NCBI GenBank assembly: GCA_963971405.1
Contig: OZ020488.1
Span: forward strand, 42,080,888 to 42,144,887
Reading direction: 5' to 3'
DNA: 64,000 bases
Source of the DNA: Psococerastis gibbosa
Taxonomy: Eukaryota; Arthropoda; Insecta; Psocodea; Psocidae
Shown here piece by piece: positions 35,141-46,924 of the stretch. How positions within the stretch are numbered: position 1 is the stretch's first letter; each line of letters begins with the position of its first letter. The position numbers and the translations under genes were made by a program. The notes under the pieces were generated by a model. It saw only the letters and a list, made by a program, of their open reading frames with translations. It was not told where the DNA came from and ran no database searches.

Positions 35141-36271
35141 CCCTTTCCGCCCGTAACCTCTCAACCCTTTTATTTAATTTCCGTGGAACACCCCCTACTT
35201 TTTTTTTAAATCAACAAGCTAACTGATTTTGACGAGGGAAACATTCTTTCTCCTTTTTTTTGTTACTTCCTTTTACATTAATTCTCGGCGGAACCGGATG
35301 ATAGTCGTCTAAGTTTTATTGGCGCCGTATTCAGTTAATTTGTTTAGGGCGAGTCTTTTGTTATTCAGAAAAGAATTGTGGGTCTGGGATTTCCTTAAAA
35401 AAAAAAAATTTCAGTTGAATTGGAATCCACAAGAATGTCACAAATATAGATTTTACATCATTCTAAGGTGATGGCTGTCTGTAAGAGGGTAGAGAAAAAT
35501 CTTAATATTGTTCTGGATGGTGCGCTTTGTTCTTCTCACGGATGCCATGGCTATTCTTCTGGATATATATATATATTTTATATATTCCTGCATTTACCAC
35601 TAGCAACACATGTTCGTTTGTTATGCGACCTCTCCGGCTCTCCGTGATATTTATAACATCTCAAAGAATTTCAACTTCTTCTTCTCCTTTGGCTTTACAG
35701 CCCTTGGTGGGCTTTGGCATCATTCCTCCAGTCATCTCGGTTTTGTACAACGCTCCACCATCTACGGACTCCCAACTCGCGATGGTCGGTTTCCATCTCA
35801 TCCTTCAAGCGTTTTCGAGGACGTCCGGTCAGTCGTCTTCCTGTCATGCTTGTTTTGGACATCTTTTTCGGCATGCGGTCGTCTGAGTGTCTAACATTCT
35901 TACGACGTGTCCGAGCCATCTTATGCGTTGCGCTTTTATAAACCGGACTATGTCTTCTCCGTTGAGAACTGCTTCTATTTCGGCGTTGTTTCTTATACGC
36001 CACTCTCCGTCTTCAGATAGGGGTTCATAGATCCTCCTTATTACATCTTTCTTTCCAATACTCGTAGTGTGTTTGCGTCATTGACAGTTAGATTCCAGGT
36101 TACCAAGCCTTATTTTGCAATAGGTCTGATAAGGGTTTTATATTTCCTTAACTTAGTGGCTCTGGATATGTACAGGAAGTCTTGACTTGAGTAATCTCAG
36201 GTTCGCGAAGTATGCTTTGTTCCGCTAATTGAACTAAAAAGGAGCAAAACCGGGGGCATGAATAGAAAGGG
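35141..36271. mobile_element. Possible piggyBac-like remnant (TTAA-flanked)
   Basis: TTAA at 35137-35140 and 36272-36275 flank ends CCCTTTC and GAAAGGG, the layout of piggyBac elements. Only 7 bp of the ends match and no transposase is visible. A LINE fragment lies inside. Chance is possible. Confidence 0.3.
35665..36180 (-). pseudogene. LINE 3' fragment with GAAGAA tail
   Basis: The minus-strand frame at 35695-36003 includes [20 protein letters not shown], then an RPRKR motif and RRWWSVVQNRDDWRNDAKAH. This is the typical basic C-terminal tail of endonuclease-RT LINEs. The plus strand at 35669-35684 reads as CTT repeats, matching a GAA-type 3' tail. Upstream coding is decayed, so it is a dead fragment. 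Confidence 0.7.
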
Positions 36272-36666
36272 TTAAGAAAATGTTTGGGGGGGGGGGGGAA
36301 GTGGCGGATTGCAGAATAATTAAATTATTGTAGGGGTGTAGCCATTAGTTTCAGCGAGGATAATGACAGCCATAAGACTTGCTCGTCGCTCTGCAATTTC
36401 CAGATGTTTTGAAATGGATCCAAGATTTAAATTTAATGGCGCGCCATTTGAGTCGCACGGCGCCCAAGAAGAAAAGGCTAATTGCTCTGGTAATAGGGCA
36501 CGGAGAGAAGGGGGGGGGGGGGTGGGGTGGGAAGAGGGAGAGGGGAGTTTGTACTATGTGTGGTAGCTTAAGTATGAAATTCTGCGGCAAATGGCTAATA
36601 CCAGGTCTATTACTTGTGATTTTCTATTATTAGCTTGTTTAGCAACAATAATAAAATAATATTTCT

Positions 36667-36843
36667 ATTACTAAGCCAACTTAGTGGAGTCAGGGCTGTA
36701 AACCCTTCTCTTTCACACAACTACTAAGGCTCGGGACCGCCTACTTTACATGCCCTCCGAAGCATGGCTAGAAAATGTAGTGTGGGACTCGAGCCAACAA
36801 CCGTTCGGGTGAATGTCCTGAGTCCTGACCAGTACTGCAACAA
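36667..36843 (-). repeat. SINE-C copy 2
   Basis: The minus strand carries TTGGCTCGAGTCCC (B-box-like), CATTTTCTAGCCATGCTTCG and the same CTTAGTAAT end as the copy at 7379. Confidence 0.7.
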
Positions 36844-36926
36844 GTAACAACAATTGAAAAGCTGAAACGCAACCCTGACAGGGGCATGTAGTATACTGGA
36901 ACCAATTGCAAAAGCGTGGACTAAAT

Positions 36927-37230
36927 CAGGGATTCTCAAGAAAAATTTTCGGTGGCTCCCTAAAAACTTTTTCAACGTTGCATTGGCTCCCCAAATACTC
37001 GTATATGGCGGGGGACGGGGTGTTGAATGCTTGTATTTATTTTGTATAAGAAGGTGGTTTATGTAATGAAGAAAAAAAGCAAAGTTATACTTTAGTAAAT
37101 ATCAAAATCGTTTATTTAGTCAAAAATTCACTTGATAGAATCTCGAAGTTTGGCATTATTTTCAACTTATTTTTTCATAAAAGCAATAACATATTTTTTC
37201 GCATCATGGCTCACCATTTTAGAACCCCTG
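36927..37230. mobile_element. hAT-like MITE
   Basis: Ends CAGGGATTCTCAAG and TTTTAGAACCCCTG. The flanking 8-mers gactaaat and gactaagc match at six of eight. Diverged, no coding capacity. Confidence 0.7.
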
Positions 37231-37440
37231 GACTAAGCCATTCGATAAAAAAGCTTGTACTTGTCATTTGTCAAGACTTCAGTTTTACGAGAAACAAAAA
37301 AATTACATTATTGCGTTCTAGGTTTTCATCATCAGGGTGCATTTTAACAATCGCACTTAAATTGATTGGCCAAACTAACGTTTATTTAGCAAAGAAAATA
37401 ATTGAAAGGGGTTTAAATTAAATCTATTAATGCATTAAAT

Positions 37441-37753
37441 CAGTGGTTCCCAAACTTTTTTGTCCGTGGACCACTAGATTATGATTTTCCGTGGACCCCC
37501 ATGGCTGTGATAGGAAAATCGTTAAACTCTAGGACCAAGATCAAGTAGATTGTGATAATATTTGTTTAAATATTTAGAACTGGTAACGGGCGGATTTTGT
37601 AGCTCAGTGCCAAGACTTAGCCTACTGTATCTTACTTCAAATACCCAATAGCTCAGCTGTTTATTTTCCTATTCCTTACTTTGGTCCGTGGACCACCTGA
37701 TATTATGTCTGTGGACCACCGGTGGTCCATGGACCACAGTTTGGGAACCCCTG
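37441..37753. mobile_element. hAT-like MITE (CAGTGGTTCCCAAACT ends)
   Basis: The left end CAGTGGTTCCCAAACT and the right end AGTTTGGGAACCCCTG match at 15 of 16. Flanks cattaaat and cattacat match at seven of eight. TTCCCAAAC is a widely seen hAT terminal motif. Subterminal GTCCGTGGACCAC repeats are present in both halves. Confidence 0.85.
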
Positions 37754-40010
37754 CATTACATAAATAGGGCTTCAGAAATTGTCAAGTAGCCTTTTATTTA
37801 TTAGGTAGGTAGCCTACCTATACTAAAGCACATAGGAAAACACTCACCGGTTCTTGAGTGCTTATATGAGCTGCTTTAGTAACGTAATTGAATATTTAAA
37901 TCCAACATTGTTATACGATATGTTTATTTATATATTCAATGGTAACGTCCACGGATTGAGAAATTAGCAAAAGAGACATTGGGGTGATTTTAGATTGTGT
38001 AAGATGGGTCGATCACCTTAAAATTCAAATCAAGTCACCCCCTCAGCCCCCCTTTCGCAATATCTTCGTTGACTTGTCTCTGCCCGCCTTCCGTGTTTTT
38101 ATTCCGAGTACTGTATTACTTTTTTATCAACCGACGTGTTTTCACTCACAATTTATTCTTTTGCGTTTCAAAAACTTTTTTTTCATTCCAATGAGTTGTG
38201 CCACTTGGGGAAAGCCGCGCTATTATATTGAAGGGTGTTTTCTGTTTTGTTTCTTTCTGTCTCAAAATTTCTGTTATTTGAAAATTGATTGAGTTTTTTG
38301 TAGTACCACTCAATTTACGAATAGTCTATAATTGAGAAGGTATAAACACCTGTATCATGTATGGAGAAGTGGTAAAATGTAAAAAATCTCGGGGACATTA
38401 ATTTTAAACAAATTTACCGGTAAATATTAGCCTGTACGTACTGTACGTAAATGGTAAATACCCTGAAAATCCTTTGGCGTGAAAGAAACAGCTTCTCCTA
38501 TACAATAGAACTGTACCTATTAGCGTATTGTCTTTCTACCTAAGATTGGCGATCATCATGGCAATTGTAGTCATGGCGACAGTGGTTACCCGTTGCCTTC
38601 TGCATTCTTATGCCTTTGACTCTTTATTGAGTTCCTCCGCCTTCAAGGTCAGTTTCCCTAATACCGTGTTACGGTTTATTGGACCATGCTTGAGGCGATG
38701 AACCAAATAAAAGGACTTATGCTTAATATATGTACAATAACATACAATATCAACATACTTCGCATTTTCGCATTTTTTCTCTCTTCGATTGAAGTCGTCT
38801 GGGAATTTCTCTAGCCTAATATAGCTCTAAGTCGCCGTTACAAGTCTTTTATCACTTCAAGGAGCCTACCCATCAGTAGTCTAAAAGACATGTCACTAGG
38901 GCTCTGATTGGCTAATATTGACGCACAATTGATGACAGCAGACTACTGATACACGTTTGTATTACCTTTAGGCCTAGCTGCCCAGAGTGAATCAGTATTA
39001 TGCAATTGAGGACAATTTTATTGTCAGCACTCAGCACAACAACTGAACAACCGGTAAGGTTCCTACAAAGCAATAGTCGAATATCGTGAAGTCCTCAGAC
39101 GATACAAAATCAGCGAAAAAATATGCAGAACACACCCTTGGGGCTTGGGAAAATCTCCAGCGTACAAGGAAAATGGCGAAAATATCACTATCTCTAAAAC
39201 CGCTGTAGCATTATTTCGTTAAAGACCACTTCAGAAATGAAATCATAAACACTAATAAGCGAGAACAAGGTTCACCCCCCACGTATAAGGGTGCGCTGAT
39301 GGTTAACTTTCCCACCTCCCCCCCCCCTCCCGCGGAGACCGTTTAACCAAGACGCTGCCTTGTTAAAAAATGCTATGTTTTTATCGTCGTGTTATAGGGT
39401 ACTTTCCGTGGGTATTATGTATTTATAAAATATGGAAATAACCAGCCCTAACAATCTTTTTCCAACTTTTTCCCGGCAGTTTTGCGTGTTCTTTTTCTTC
39501 CCTTTTTGCCGCAGCAGAGACCATAACCTTAAAATTATGTTAACAGCAGGCATTTTGGAGTTTTTTTTTCTATAGTGAAGGAGGGAGTTGTTCTGCAGTC
39601 TAATAGCGTATAATATCGGTTTAAATCTATTTTTATTTTTTTGCGTGAAAGTGTTTCGTAAGGCAAAGCAAAGGCAACTTTTCTATCTTTTGGTAACACT
39701 GAATGTCCTTGGCTTATCAAAACACTACCAGCGTTAGGGGGGGGGGACACGAAACATTCACCAGAGCCTTTTCTATGTACCGTACATAATATTATTGTGT
39801 CTAGAATTTTATATAGGAGAGATGGGACATTCATTTTCCACCAAAATTTTATTTTTTTCATTTCTGGGGCCATCCGCCACCATTCCTAAGACAAGTGGTG
39901 AAAAACCTAGCGGCTATAAGGCGGCCCTAGGTTTCTATTTTACTATCGGATCCAACTATGGGCTAATGGGGCTATAGCCGCCGCCTCCCCCCCTCCCTTC
40001 TCTAACCTAA
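37754..40010. other. Non-coding, nothing firm
   Basis: AT-rich. It contains a segment near 39820 (GAGAGATGGGACATTC) resembling 14150, plus short C tracts. The open frames here show no domain. Confidence 0.4.
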
Positions 40011-40018
40011 CTCATACT

Positions 40019-40208
40019 CAAGGGCAGATTTTGCTTCCAATTTATGGGGGGGGGGGTCAGCGGGCAGGTTCAGTGGATTATAACATTAAAAAAACATAAT
40101 TATTTTTAATTCCCACTGTAAACCCATTGTTATCTAGTGTAAGTTAATTTATTTAGGGGGGGAGGGTCCGGACCCTCTGACACCCCCCCCCCCTAAAATC
40201 CGCCCTTG
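40019..40208. mobile_element. hAT-like G-tract MITE with perfect 8-bp target duplication
   Basis: Ends CAAGGGCAGATTTT and AAAATCCGCCCTTG. Flanks CTCATACT at 40011-40018 and 40209-40216 are identical. 190 bp with G9 and C11-type tracts, no coding capacity. Confidence 0.87.
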
Positions 40209-40322
40209 CTCATACTAGATAGAAAGTATAGTACTTTCAAATCTTTTCAACGACATTTTCACGCATCCTACGGCAGCCACGGCAGCGGGCTACCAGCGTT
40301 TGAATGGCCTAGCGTCGCCATA

Positions 40323-40324
<2 letters not shown>

Positions 40325-40357
<33 letters not shown>

Positions 40358-42751
40358 TTCGTGGGGCCTACTCGTTTGAGTTCCTATAAGCGTCGACCTA
40401 GAAGGTCTTTTGCTTCCACGTTTGCCGTCTACGCCCATCTTATAACACCAGTCTTTTTGATAAATTCTAGTGTTTTTGTGATGGGATTAGATCGGATGGT
40501 TTCCTCTTCAGACCTAGGGTGGCCAAGAGTTTGGTATCGAGTTTTTCCCAGCGCTTCACATTCAAAGAGAATGTGTTCAGCTGTTTCTTCTTCAACTTCA
40601 CACAGTCTACATCTACTGTCGTTTTTCACGCCAACCCTATGCATGTGTTTGTTGAAGTGGCCGTGGCCCGTAAGCGTGCCAACCACCCTTCTAGCTTGCT
40701 CGCTACTTAAAGAGAGAAGCTGATCGGTGAGCTTTTTACTAGGACCCGGAATAACCATCTTAGCAAATCTGCTTTCCGGGACTTTCTTCCATTCCTCTGC
40801 AGTTTTTCTCTGCACCCATTTTTGTACAGAAGTACGGGCCTGGCAATAAGCCATCCCATACTTAGGTTCTGCACCAATGAATGGCGTTTCTGCACCTTTT
40901 CGAGCCAGCTCGTCGGCTCTTTCATTCCCATCAAAGTTCGAGTGAGCCGGGACCCAAATCAGCGAGACTGAGTTTTCCCGACACACCTTTATTAGGAGGT
41001 TGATGCAGTGCCACACCATTTTTGATGTGATCTTTATAGCCTCCACAGCCTTAATCGCTGCCTGCGAGTCTGTATAGATAATAATGGTTTTGCCCTTGCT
41101 TTCCATTTCCATACACTCCTCTAGGCATTTTATAATGGCCCCTACCTCAGCCTGAAAGACTGTAGCATATTTGCCGAGGCTTAGGACTATAGATTTGTCT
41201 ACAGTTTCCCCATAGACTCCTCCTCCAGCCCCATTTTCCATTTTCGACCCATCTGTATACCAGACTAGGTCATTGTCCCCTGTTTGATGTTCTTCAGCAT
41301 TCCATTCTTCTCTAGCTGGAATTCTAGTGTTAAATGGTTTGCTGAATGAGAGCAGGGGTGTCATTCGGTCTGACGGCATTAAAAGCGTGTCTTCCGATAT
41401 GCTTTTGGTAATATTGGAGTGGCCTGACCTTTTGCTTCTCCAGCAGCCTTCCAGCTCCAATCTATAGGCGCCCATCCTGGCCTGTGCTTCAATGAAGACT
41501 CCCAGGGTTGGCAGGTTCAATAAAGTATTCAGGACATCCCCTGGTGAAGTTGACATTGCTCCTGTGATACAGAGGCAGGCCAGCCTCTGGAGCCCATTCA
41601 ACTTGGTTGTCACTGTGACCTGTGTAGTCTTGGTCCACCAAACTACACTTCCATAGGTAATCACCGGCCTAATGACCATTGTGTAAATCCACATTGCCAT
41701 TTTGGGCCTGATTCCCCACGTTGTGCCTATTGCCCGTCTGCAAACATAAATTAATTGTTTAGCTCGGTTAATAGTTTTTGTAATATGGGGATTCCAGGTA
41801 AGTCCTTTGTCTAGGTTAACCCCTAGATACTTAACCTCCGTCCCCAGTTTTACAACTTGATTGAAAAGCTTAGGCAGCTTTCCCCCATCAAGATTCTTCT
41901 TTCGAGTAAATGGTACCATCGAGATTTTGGATGGGTTGATGCTCAGATTTTCAGCCTTGCACCATTTTTCTACTTCAGAAAAAGCCATTTGCATTAGCTC
42001 GGTTATGACCGTCATGGACTTACCCCTAATCACAATGGCCAAATCATCCGCATATCCTTGTGCGTACACTCCCACCTCATTGAGTCTGGTGATGATTTTG
42101 TCCACCACAAGGTTCCACAACAGGGGCGAGATAACCCCCCCCTGTGCCGTACCCCTGGTGGCCCTTACCATCACCTTCTCATCAGATAGGGATGCTAGAA
42201 TCTTCCTATTGCTAAGCATGGATCTGATCCATCTACACACAGTTGCATTTACGCCAACTCTCTCCAACGCCCTTACCATGGAGTCATGTCCCGCGTTGGA
42301 GAAAGCCGCCTCAATGTCCAAAAACGCTGCCAGTGCAATCTCTCCATTGTCCAGGCTTTCCTCCAGTCTGCTCACCAGTTGATGCAATGCAGTCTCAGAG
42401 GATCTGCCAGGGCGGTACGCATACTGAGAACTATGCAAACCAGCGTTAGTGCGTATTTTTTCCCGGATATGTTTATCCAGGATTTTCTCTAGAGCTTTTA
42501 ATAGAAAAGAACTGAGACATATCGGCCTGTATGACCTGGCCTGGGCGTAGTTCGCCTTTCCAGGTTTAGGTATAAATACTACCTTAGCCATTGCCCACGA
42601 CTTAGGAACATGTCCAAGCGCTACACTGGCCTGATAGATGGTTGTCAATGCCGGGGTGAGGATCTCTTTCCCCTCCTGAAGAAGGAGGGGAAAAATCCCA
42701 TCCGGACCTGGAGCCTTGCATGGCTCAAAAGTGCTGATGGACCGTCATACC
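40325..42751 (-). mobile_element. 5'-truncated non-LTR retrotransposon (I/R1/LOA-type LINE) with poly(A) tail
   Basis: The plus strand begins with 30 T (40325-40354), the poly(A) tail of a minus-strand element, then about 70 bases of 3' UTR and a pol frame. The element stops abruptly near 42740, within the first conserved RT block, so the endonuclease domain and ORF1 are absent. CATACCTT occurs just before the tail (40319) and just after the truncation point (42746), a possible short target duplication. RNase H plus a terminal zinc knuckle separates it from most jockey/CR1/RTE elements. Confidence 0.85.
40429..42740 (-). CDS. LINE pol fragment: reverse transcriptase, RNase H and zinc knuckle
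   Basis: The first ATG is at 42648, giving 739 residues, but the true frame runs further upstream: minus-strand codons before the ATG read CKAPGPDGIFPLLLQEGKEI, the conserved first RT block, until a TGA near 42738. RT motifs follow, including YRPICLSSFLLK, AFLDIEAAF and the catalytic YADD (about residue 196 from the ATG). RNase H shows TDGSK (462), QAEVGA and YTDSQAA (523), with NERADELA as the last acidic block. A CRLC...HILFEC zinc knuckle is at about 678-695. The frame has no stops or frameshifts, so RT and RNase H look intact, but without the endonuclease it cannot move by itself. Confidence 0.9.
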
Positions 42752-42847
42752 TTCATAGAGATACCAAAGTGACTGCGGAGGAAAATATATTAAATGAGTA
42801 CGCGGTGAAGCATCTGCGCAGAATGCAACTGGTCTTTGACTTGCTTA

Positions 42848-42994
42848 GGCGGGGATTCCACCAACGTCAATAGTGATATTAAATGTTTTTGACGTGGTAG
42901 CAGACATTTTTAGACTGTCTAAAACTGTCTAAAAATGTCTGCTACCACGTCAAAAACATTTAATATCACTATTGACGTTGGTGGAATCCCCGCC
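42848..42994. mobile_element. Palindromic Harbinger-like MITE (68-bp perfect arms)
   Basis: Arms starting GGCGGGGATTCCACCAACGT are perfect inverted repeats over about 68 bases around an 11-base centre. TTA lies at both flanks (42845-42847 and 42995-42997), fitting a 3-bp target duplication. The inner arm GACGTGGTAGCAGACA is shared with the longer MITEs at 10753, 44055 and 57029. Confidence 0.85.
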
Positions 42995-42997
42995 TTA

Positions 42998-43358
42998 CCT
43001 AATAGTTCATATTGTAATCCATACATTACAATTTAAGTAATTACAGTGTGTTTACTATAATTAAGTCTTCACTTTATCCTAGAACCTCCTGACTATAGAC
43101 TTTCCATCCACTATTGCAGCCCCCTCCAAATATAGGTCCGCTAGTACCAAGATTTCTAGAACTCTAATTGTATCGTGCACCTTATTATTCTAAATCTATA
43201 ATCAAATCTAATATTTATTTACTCTTTTTCTTGTACAATTTGTTAATGTTTGTTGTTCAGAGGGGCACCTTTGGGCATTCCCGTGATGGGTCCCCTCAAT
43301 CTAATCCAAAACTAAAATCCTAAAATTACTCCTAAAATAAAATTAATAAATGGGTACC
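42998..43358. other. Non-coding, nothing recognised
   Basis: AT-rich, no gene or repeat match. Confidence 0.4.
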
Positions 43359-43520
43359 AGCAGCCTGATCGAGGCGATTATAATACCGGTATTTATTTAA
43401 TCCCCTGGTAAAGAAGATAATTTTATAATGGAAAGTGCTATTCAAAATTTCTTTGTTTACAGTTATAATCCTAGGGTATTTATTTAACCCCGGTATTATA
43501 ATCGCCTCGATCAGGCTGCT
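43359..43520. mobile_element. MITE with 31-bp perfect terminal inverted repeats (family 43359)
   Basis: Starts AGCAGCCTGATCGAGGCGAT and ends with the reverse complement; 31 bases match before the arms diverge. The core (ATAATGGAAAGTGCTATTCA) matches copies at 11205, 20255 and 62866. No clear target duplication seen. Confidence 0.8.
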
Positions 43521-44054
43521 GAGGAGCAGTCCAGTTGGTAATAGAAGGACTAGCCGACTAGGTTCGAGACTTGACCTAAAAGGAAAAATCATTTTCCGCC
43601 AACCTTGATGGGTCTGTCTACCCAATGTCAACTTTATGGGTTCACAGGTATACAAGGCATATTTCTGACCAAAAGACGTAACAAATAACAATGCAATCAG
43701 CAATAGTAAAGCAGTAATAGCGTAGAAACTACTTCTGTAAGGGCGAGTGGTGTTAATGGCTAATTAAACCCCGTCTAGATGAACGGTTCAACTACGCTAA
43801 GTCTTGCCTAAGCCCTGTTAAGTGCGGGGACTTGATTAACACTTAATGAAATTGAATGGCCCCCTCTTAAACACCTTGAGCTCGTTATATTGTTCTCTAT
43901 GTTCAACGAGTAGGGGCTTAGACTACAACTAAATTATATTAGAAATTTGATCAGTTTTAATAATTAAAGGGACGCCGTTTATATGGTCAGTTGCAATACG
44001 ATAAAGTATTGTATTAGACTCTGTTGCCTGTATACAGTCAACATAATACACTGA
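43521..44054. other. Non-coding, nothing recognised
   Basis: No supported gene. The 123-codon minus frame at 43332-43703 covers the MITE and is accidental. Confidence 0.4.
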
Positions 44055-44438
44055 GGCGCCCATTCCACCGATCGGCTAGGGCTATTTACAAAAACGGTGA
44101 CGTGGTAGCAGACATTCAAGACTTAGGTGGCGTCTCCACCGACCTCGCAATGCAGAATGCAAATGACATTGACAGTAATTAGAATTTTTCTTTTTATAGA
44201 AATCTATTAAAATGTTTGTACTTAACATATCCCATGACGCCATTTTTTAATTTTAGTTTGTTTGTTTGTGATTTTACTGTATGATCATTGATCAATTTTA
44301 ACTATGGCATAGAGGAAAATAAACATTTCCGTCAATTCTGCAATGCGAGGTCGGTGGAAACCCCGCCTAAGTCTTGAATGTCTGCTACCACGTCACTGTT
44401 TTTGTAAATAGCCCTAGCCGGTCGGTGGAATGGGCGCC
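44055..44438. mobile_element. Harbinger-like MITE copy 2
   Basis: 384 bp, ends GGCGCCCATTCCACCGA and the inverse, with an interior very close to 10753-11137 (shared core GTATGATCATTGATCAATTT). The terminal repeat spans about 95 bases with the same GTGACGTGGTAGCAGACATT block. Confidence 0.85.
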
Positions 44439-44647
44439 TTAGGAAAAAAAAATGTGTATTAAAGTATTAAGCATTATAATTCACTATGATATACATTTTT
44501 CCAAAGTATCACATTGGAGACACTTGGAACTTTTATAAAAGTGATTTTAAGTGGTATTACCTAAGTACATTCTTTCATAATAGCATTTATACGACTGTAT
44601 TATTGATGGCTTACATACGATATTATCATTTCGTTATTAAAGAAAGA

Positions 44648-44712
44648 AGACAGAAAATTGTCTTTATTCTCCAAATGCGCGAATTTTCGGCCCAGTCTTA
44701 CAATTAACCCAT
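44648..44712 (-). repeat. Dispersed repeat H copy 1 (3' end)
   Basis: TGTCTTTATTCTCCAAATGC and TCTTACAATTAACCCA match 59128-59193. TTTATT on this strand is AATAAA on the other, so it resembles a retroposon 3' end. Confidence 0.5.
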
Positions 44713-46769
44713 CATAAAGTAGTCTGTCCGAGCTGTCGTACTGTAATAGAAGAAGGTTCGCGCTTAAATATACACACACACTAGAAAAAGTGTCTAAGGA
44801 ACAATCCTTAAAAAAGAAACTGCTTGCATTAAAAAAAAAATCCGAATAGGAGCCTAACACAGTCTAATTATTTTAATTGCACATTTTCTCCATGAGCACT
44901 CAGCAGTTACCTAATATTCAACCACAAGAAACCTAAAATCTAAAAGATGGCAAAGAAAAATAATTCAACCCAACTTTTCCAAGGTAAACTTTTGCCTTAT
45001 GTATATACAGGCAGAACCAAGAGTAATAGCCTAATCAACTCAGGCATGGCTTTTGAGAGGAAAAAGAACACTGAAAATAAGGAAAGCAAAAAAGAAAGGC
45101 TAAGAAAATGAAGGTCATTAAAAAAGTTGTTAACAAGGCGGGTGGCGGGGGGTAAGGAGGGAGGGGGTGGGTTTGAGCCCCTAAGGCCACATTCCGTTAA
45201 TGTTGCACGCTTGATACGAGCCGCATTTACGCTGAGGTTCTGAAGATGTATGGCTAAAAGACGTGACGCCGTTGTAACGGCAGGTATAATAGGGTTTCGC
45301 ATTACCCATATGTCACACGCGTCCCCGATAATGCTATGAGAAACGATACGGGAGGGGGGGGGGGGGTTTGTTCATGATCAATTTAATTTTGAAACAATAT
45401 GAACAGGTAGGCTACAATGCTTTATACCAACCAAATCCCTTCGTTTGAAAATTGAATTGCCCTACGAACTATATAATTTTCTTATGAAATTTGATTTTTT
45501 ACACCAGTAAGGGCTCTCTCCGTTGTCAATAAATTGTTCGTCATTTTTATTTAGTTTATATAGTAACTGTGTCGCTGGAATGTGACTATATTTATTTTAA
45601 CTTTATTTATTTCTTTATTACTGGCGCTGACGCTGCTCTCGCTTATAACACCCCCCCCCCCCATTTCCTCCTCACTTGCAGAAAATGTAAATTAAATACA
45701 ATAATTAAGTTAGTTAGTTAGACAGGCAAATCATTTTACGTAAGTGCCAACGTTTGTAGTTAGTTGCATAATCATATTTTTGCAGAGGAAATATAAAAAC
45801 ATCCCATATTCTTCCTATATGAATCCCATAATATTTTTTTCATGCAGGTCATTAAAAAGTGTCTGAGTGTATATTATCTCGCAGCGAATTGGCAACCCGA
45901 AATTTAATATTTTTTTTTCCTTGTTTAATTAACTAAGCAAGCTATTAACATTTTGATTCATTAAAAAATACTACTTTTACCATTTTAAAATTGGATATAA
46001 TTAATCTATCAATCTATTTCACGAGAAATCAGACAACATGATGCATGATGTAGTCTTCTACAACTTAAAATGAGGCAAATCTATAATGTCTTACTTCGCT
46101 AAAATTAAATTTAAAATCAGAAGTCAATGAAAACAACGGATTTTAGAGTACCTACCTATTTCTTATGGGACGTATATAGGCTACTCTTAACATGACGTAA
46201 CGCGCATACTTGCTATGTATGCAAAGTTTACTCTGGTATAAAGTATGGATACTAAATTATATATTCGTATATGCAATGAAAAAAGGGTAATTTAAATTAT
46301 TGTTTTCTTTCGCAATCTGTGCAGCTTCCTTATAACATTATTGTAAACTAAATAATGTATTCTAGCTTTTTCCAGCAATCAGTTTCTTTTTCCAATAAAG
46401 TTTTTGAGGTTGAAGTTAACTAATTTATGATCATTGAGGAAGGACTCATGAATATTCAGAGAAAGAGCCATTACGGATTTTATTTCTTCGCCACTTGAAA
46501 GTCCCAGCAGTGCACTCAATGAATTTTAACTATTCTTTTTTCGTTAAATTCAAATGAGTGTTTAACATCCCCTTATACAAGGGCCATCATCGCGATACTT
46601 ATTGCTTTCTCTTTTCTTGCTGGTTGTTTTATTGCGGGAAATCAAACAGGCGGCGCCTTTTAATTTTGCCACATCTATTCTTTGCGCAATCATTGAGTAT
46701 TTTGTTCCGATGACACATTTCCAAGCCCATTTCCGGCGTCTTACGTCCGCGGTTGTACCGGGTCTTATT
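44713..46769. other. Non-coding, nothing firm
   Basis: AT-rich with G13-like (45347) and C14-like (45649) tracts that resemble the MITE cores but lack visible ends. No gene recognised. Confidence 0.4.
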
Positions 46770-46916
46770 CAAGGACGAATACAAGGGGGGGGGATTTGGT
46801 AAATATATTGTAAATTAATTCATTACGCTCTGATGTAATCGATGCTACTTATGTTTTTCCTATTTTGACCCACAACTACCCCCCCCCCCCCCCAAAATGG
46901 GCTGGATCCATCCCTG
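46770..46916 (-). mobile_element. hAT-like G-tract MITE with perfect 8-bp target duplication
   Basis: Starts CAAGGACGAATAC and ends GGATCCATCCCTG. Flanks GTCTTATT at 46762-46769 and 46917-46924 are identical. Reverse-oriented relative of 20948-21067, sharing ATTACGCTCTGAT. Confidence 0.87.
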
Positions 46917-46924
46917 GTCTTATT

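Noticed and set aside
41861-42382. 173-codon plus-strand frame inside the LINE
   Set aside because: Antisense shadow of the reverse transcriptase frame.
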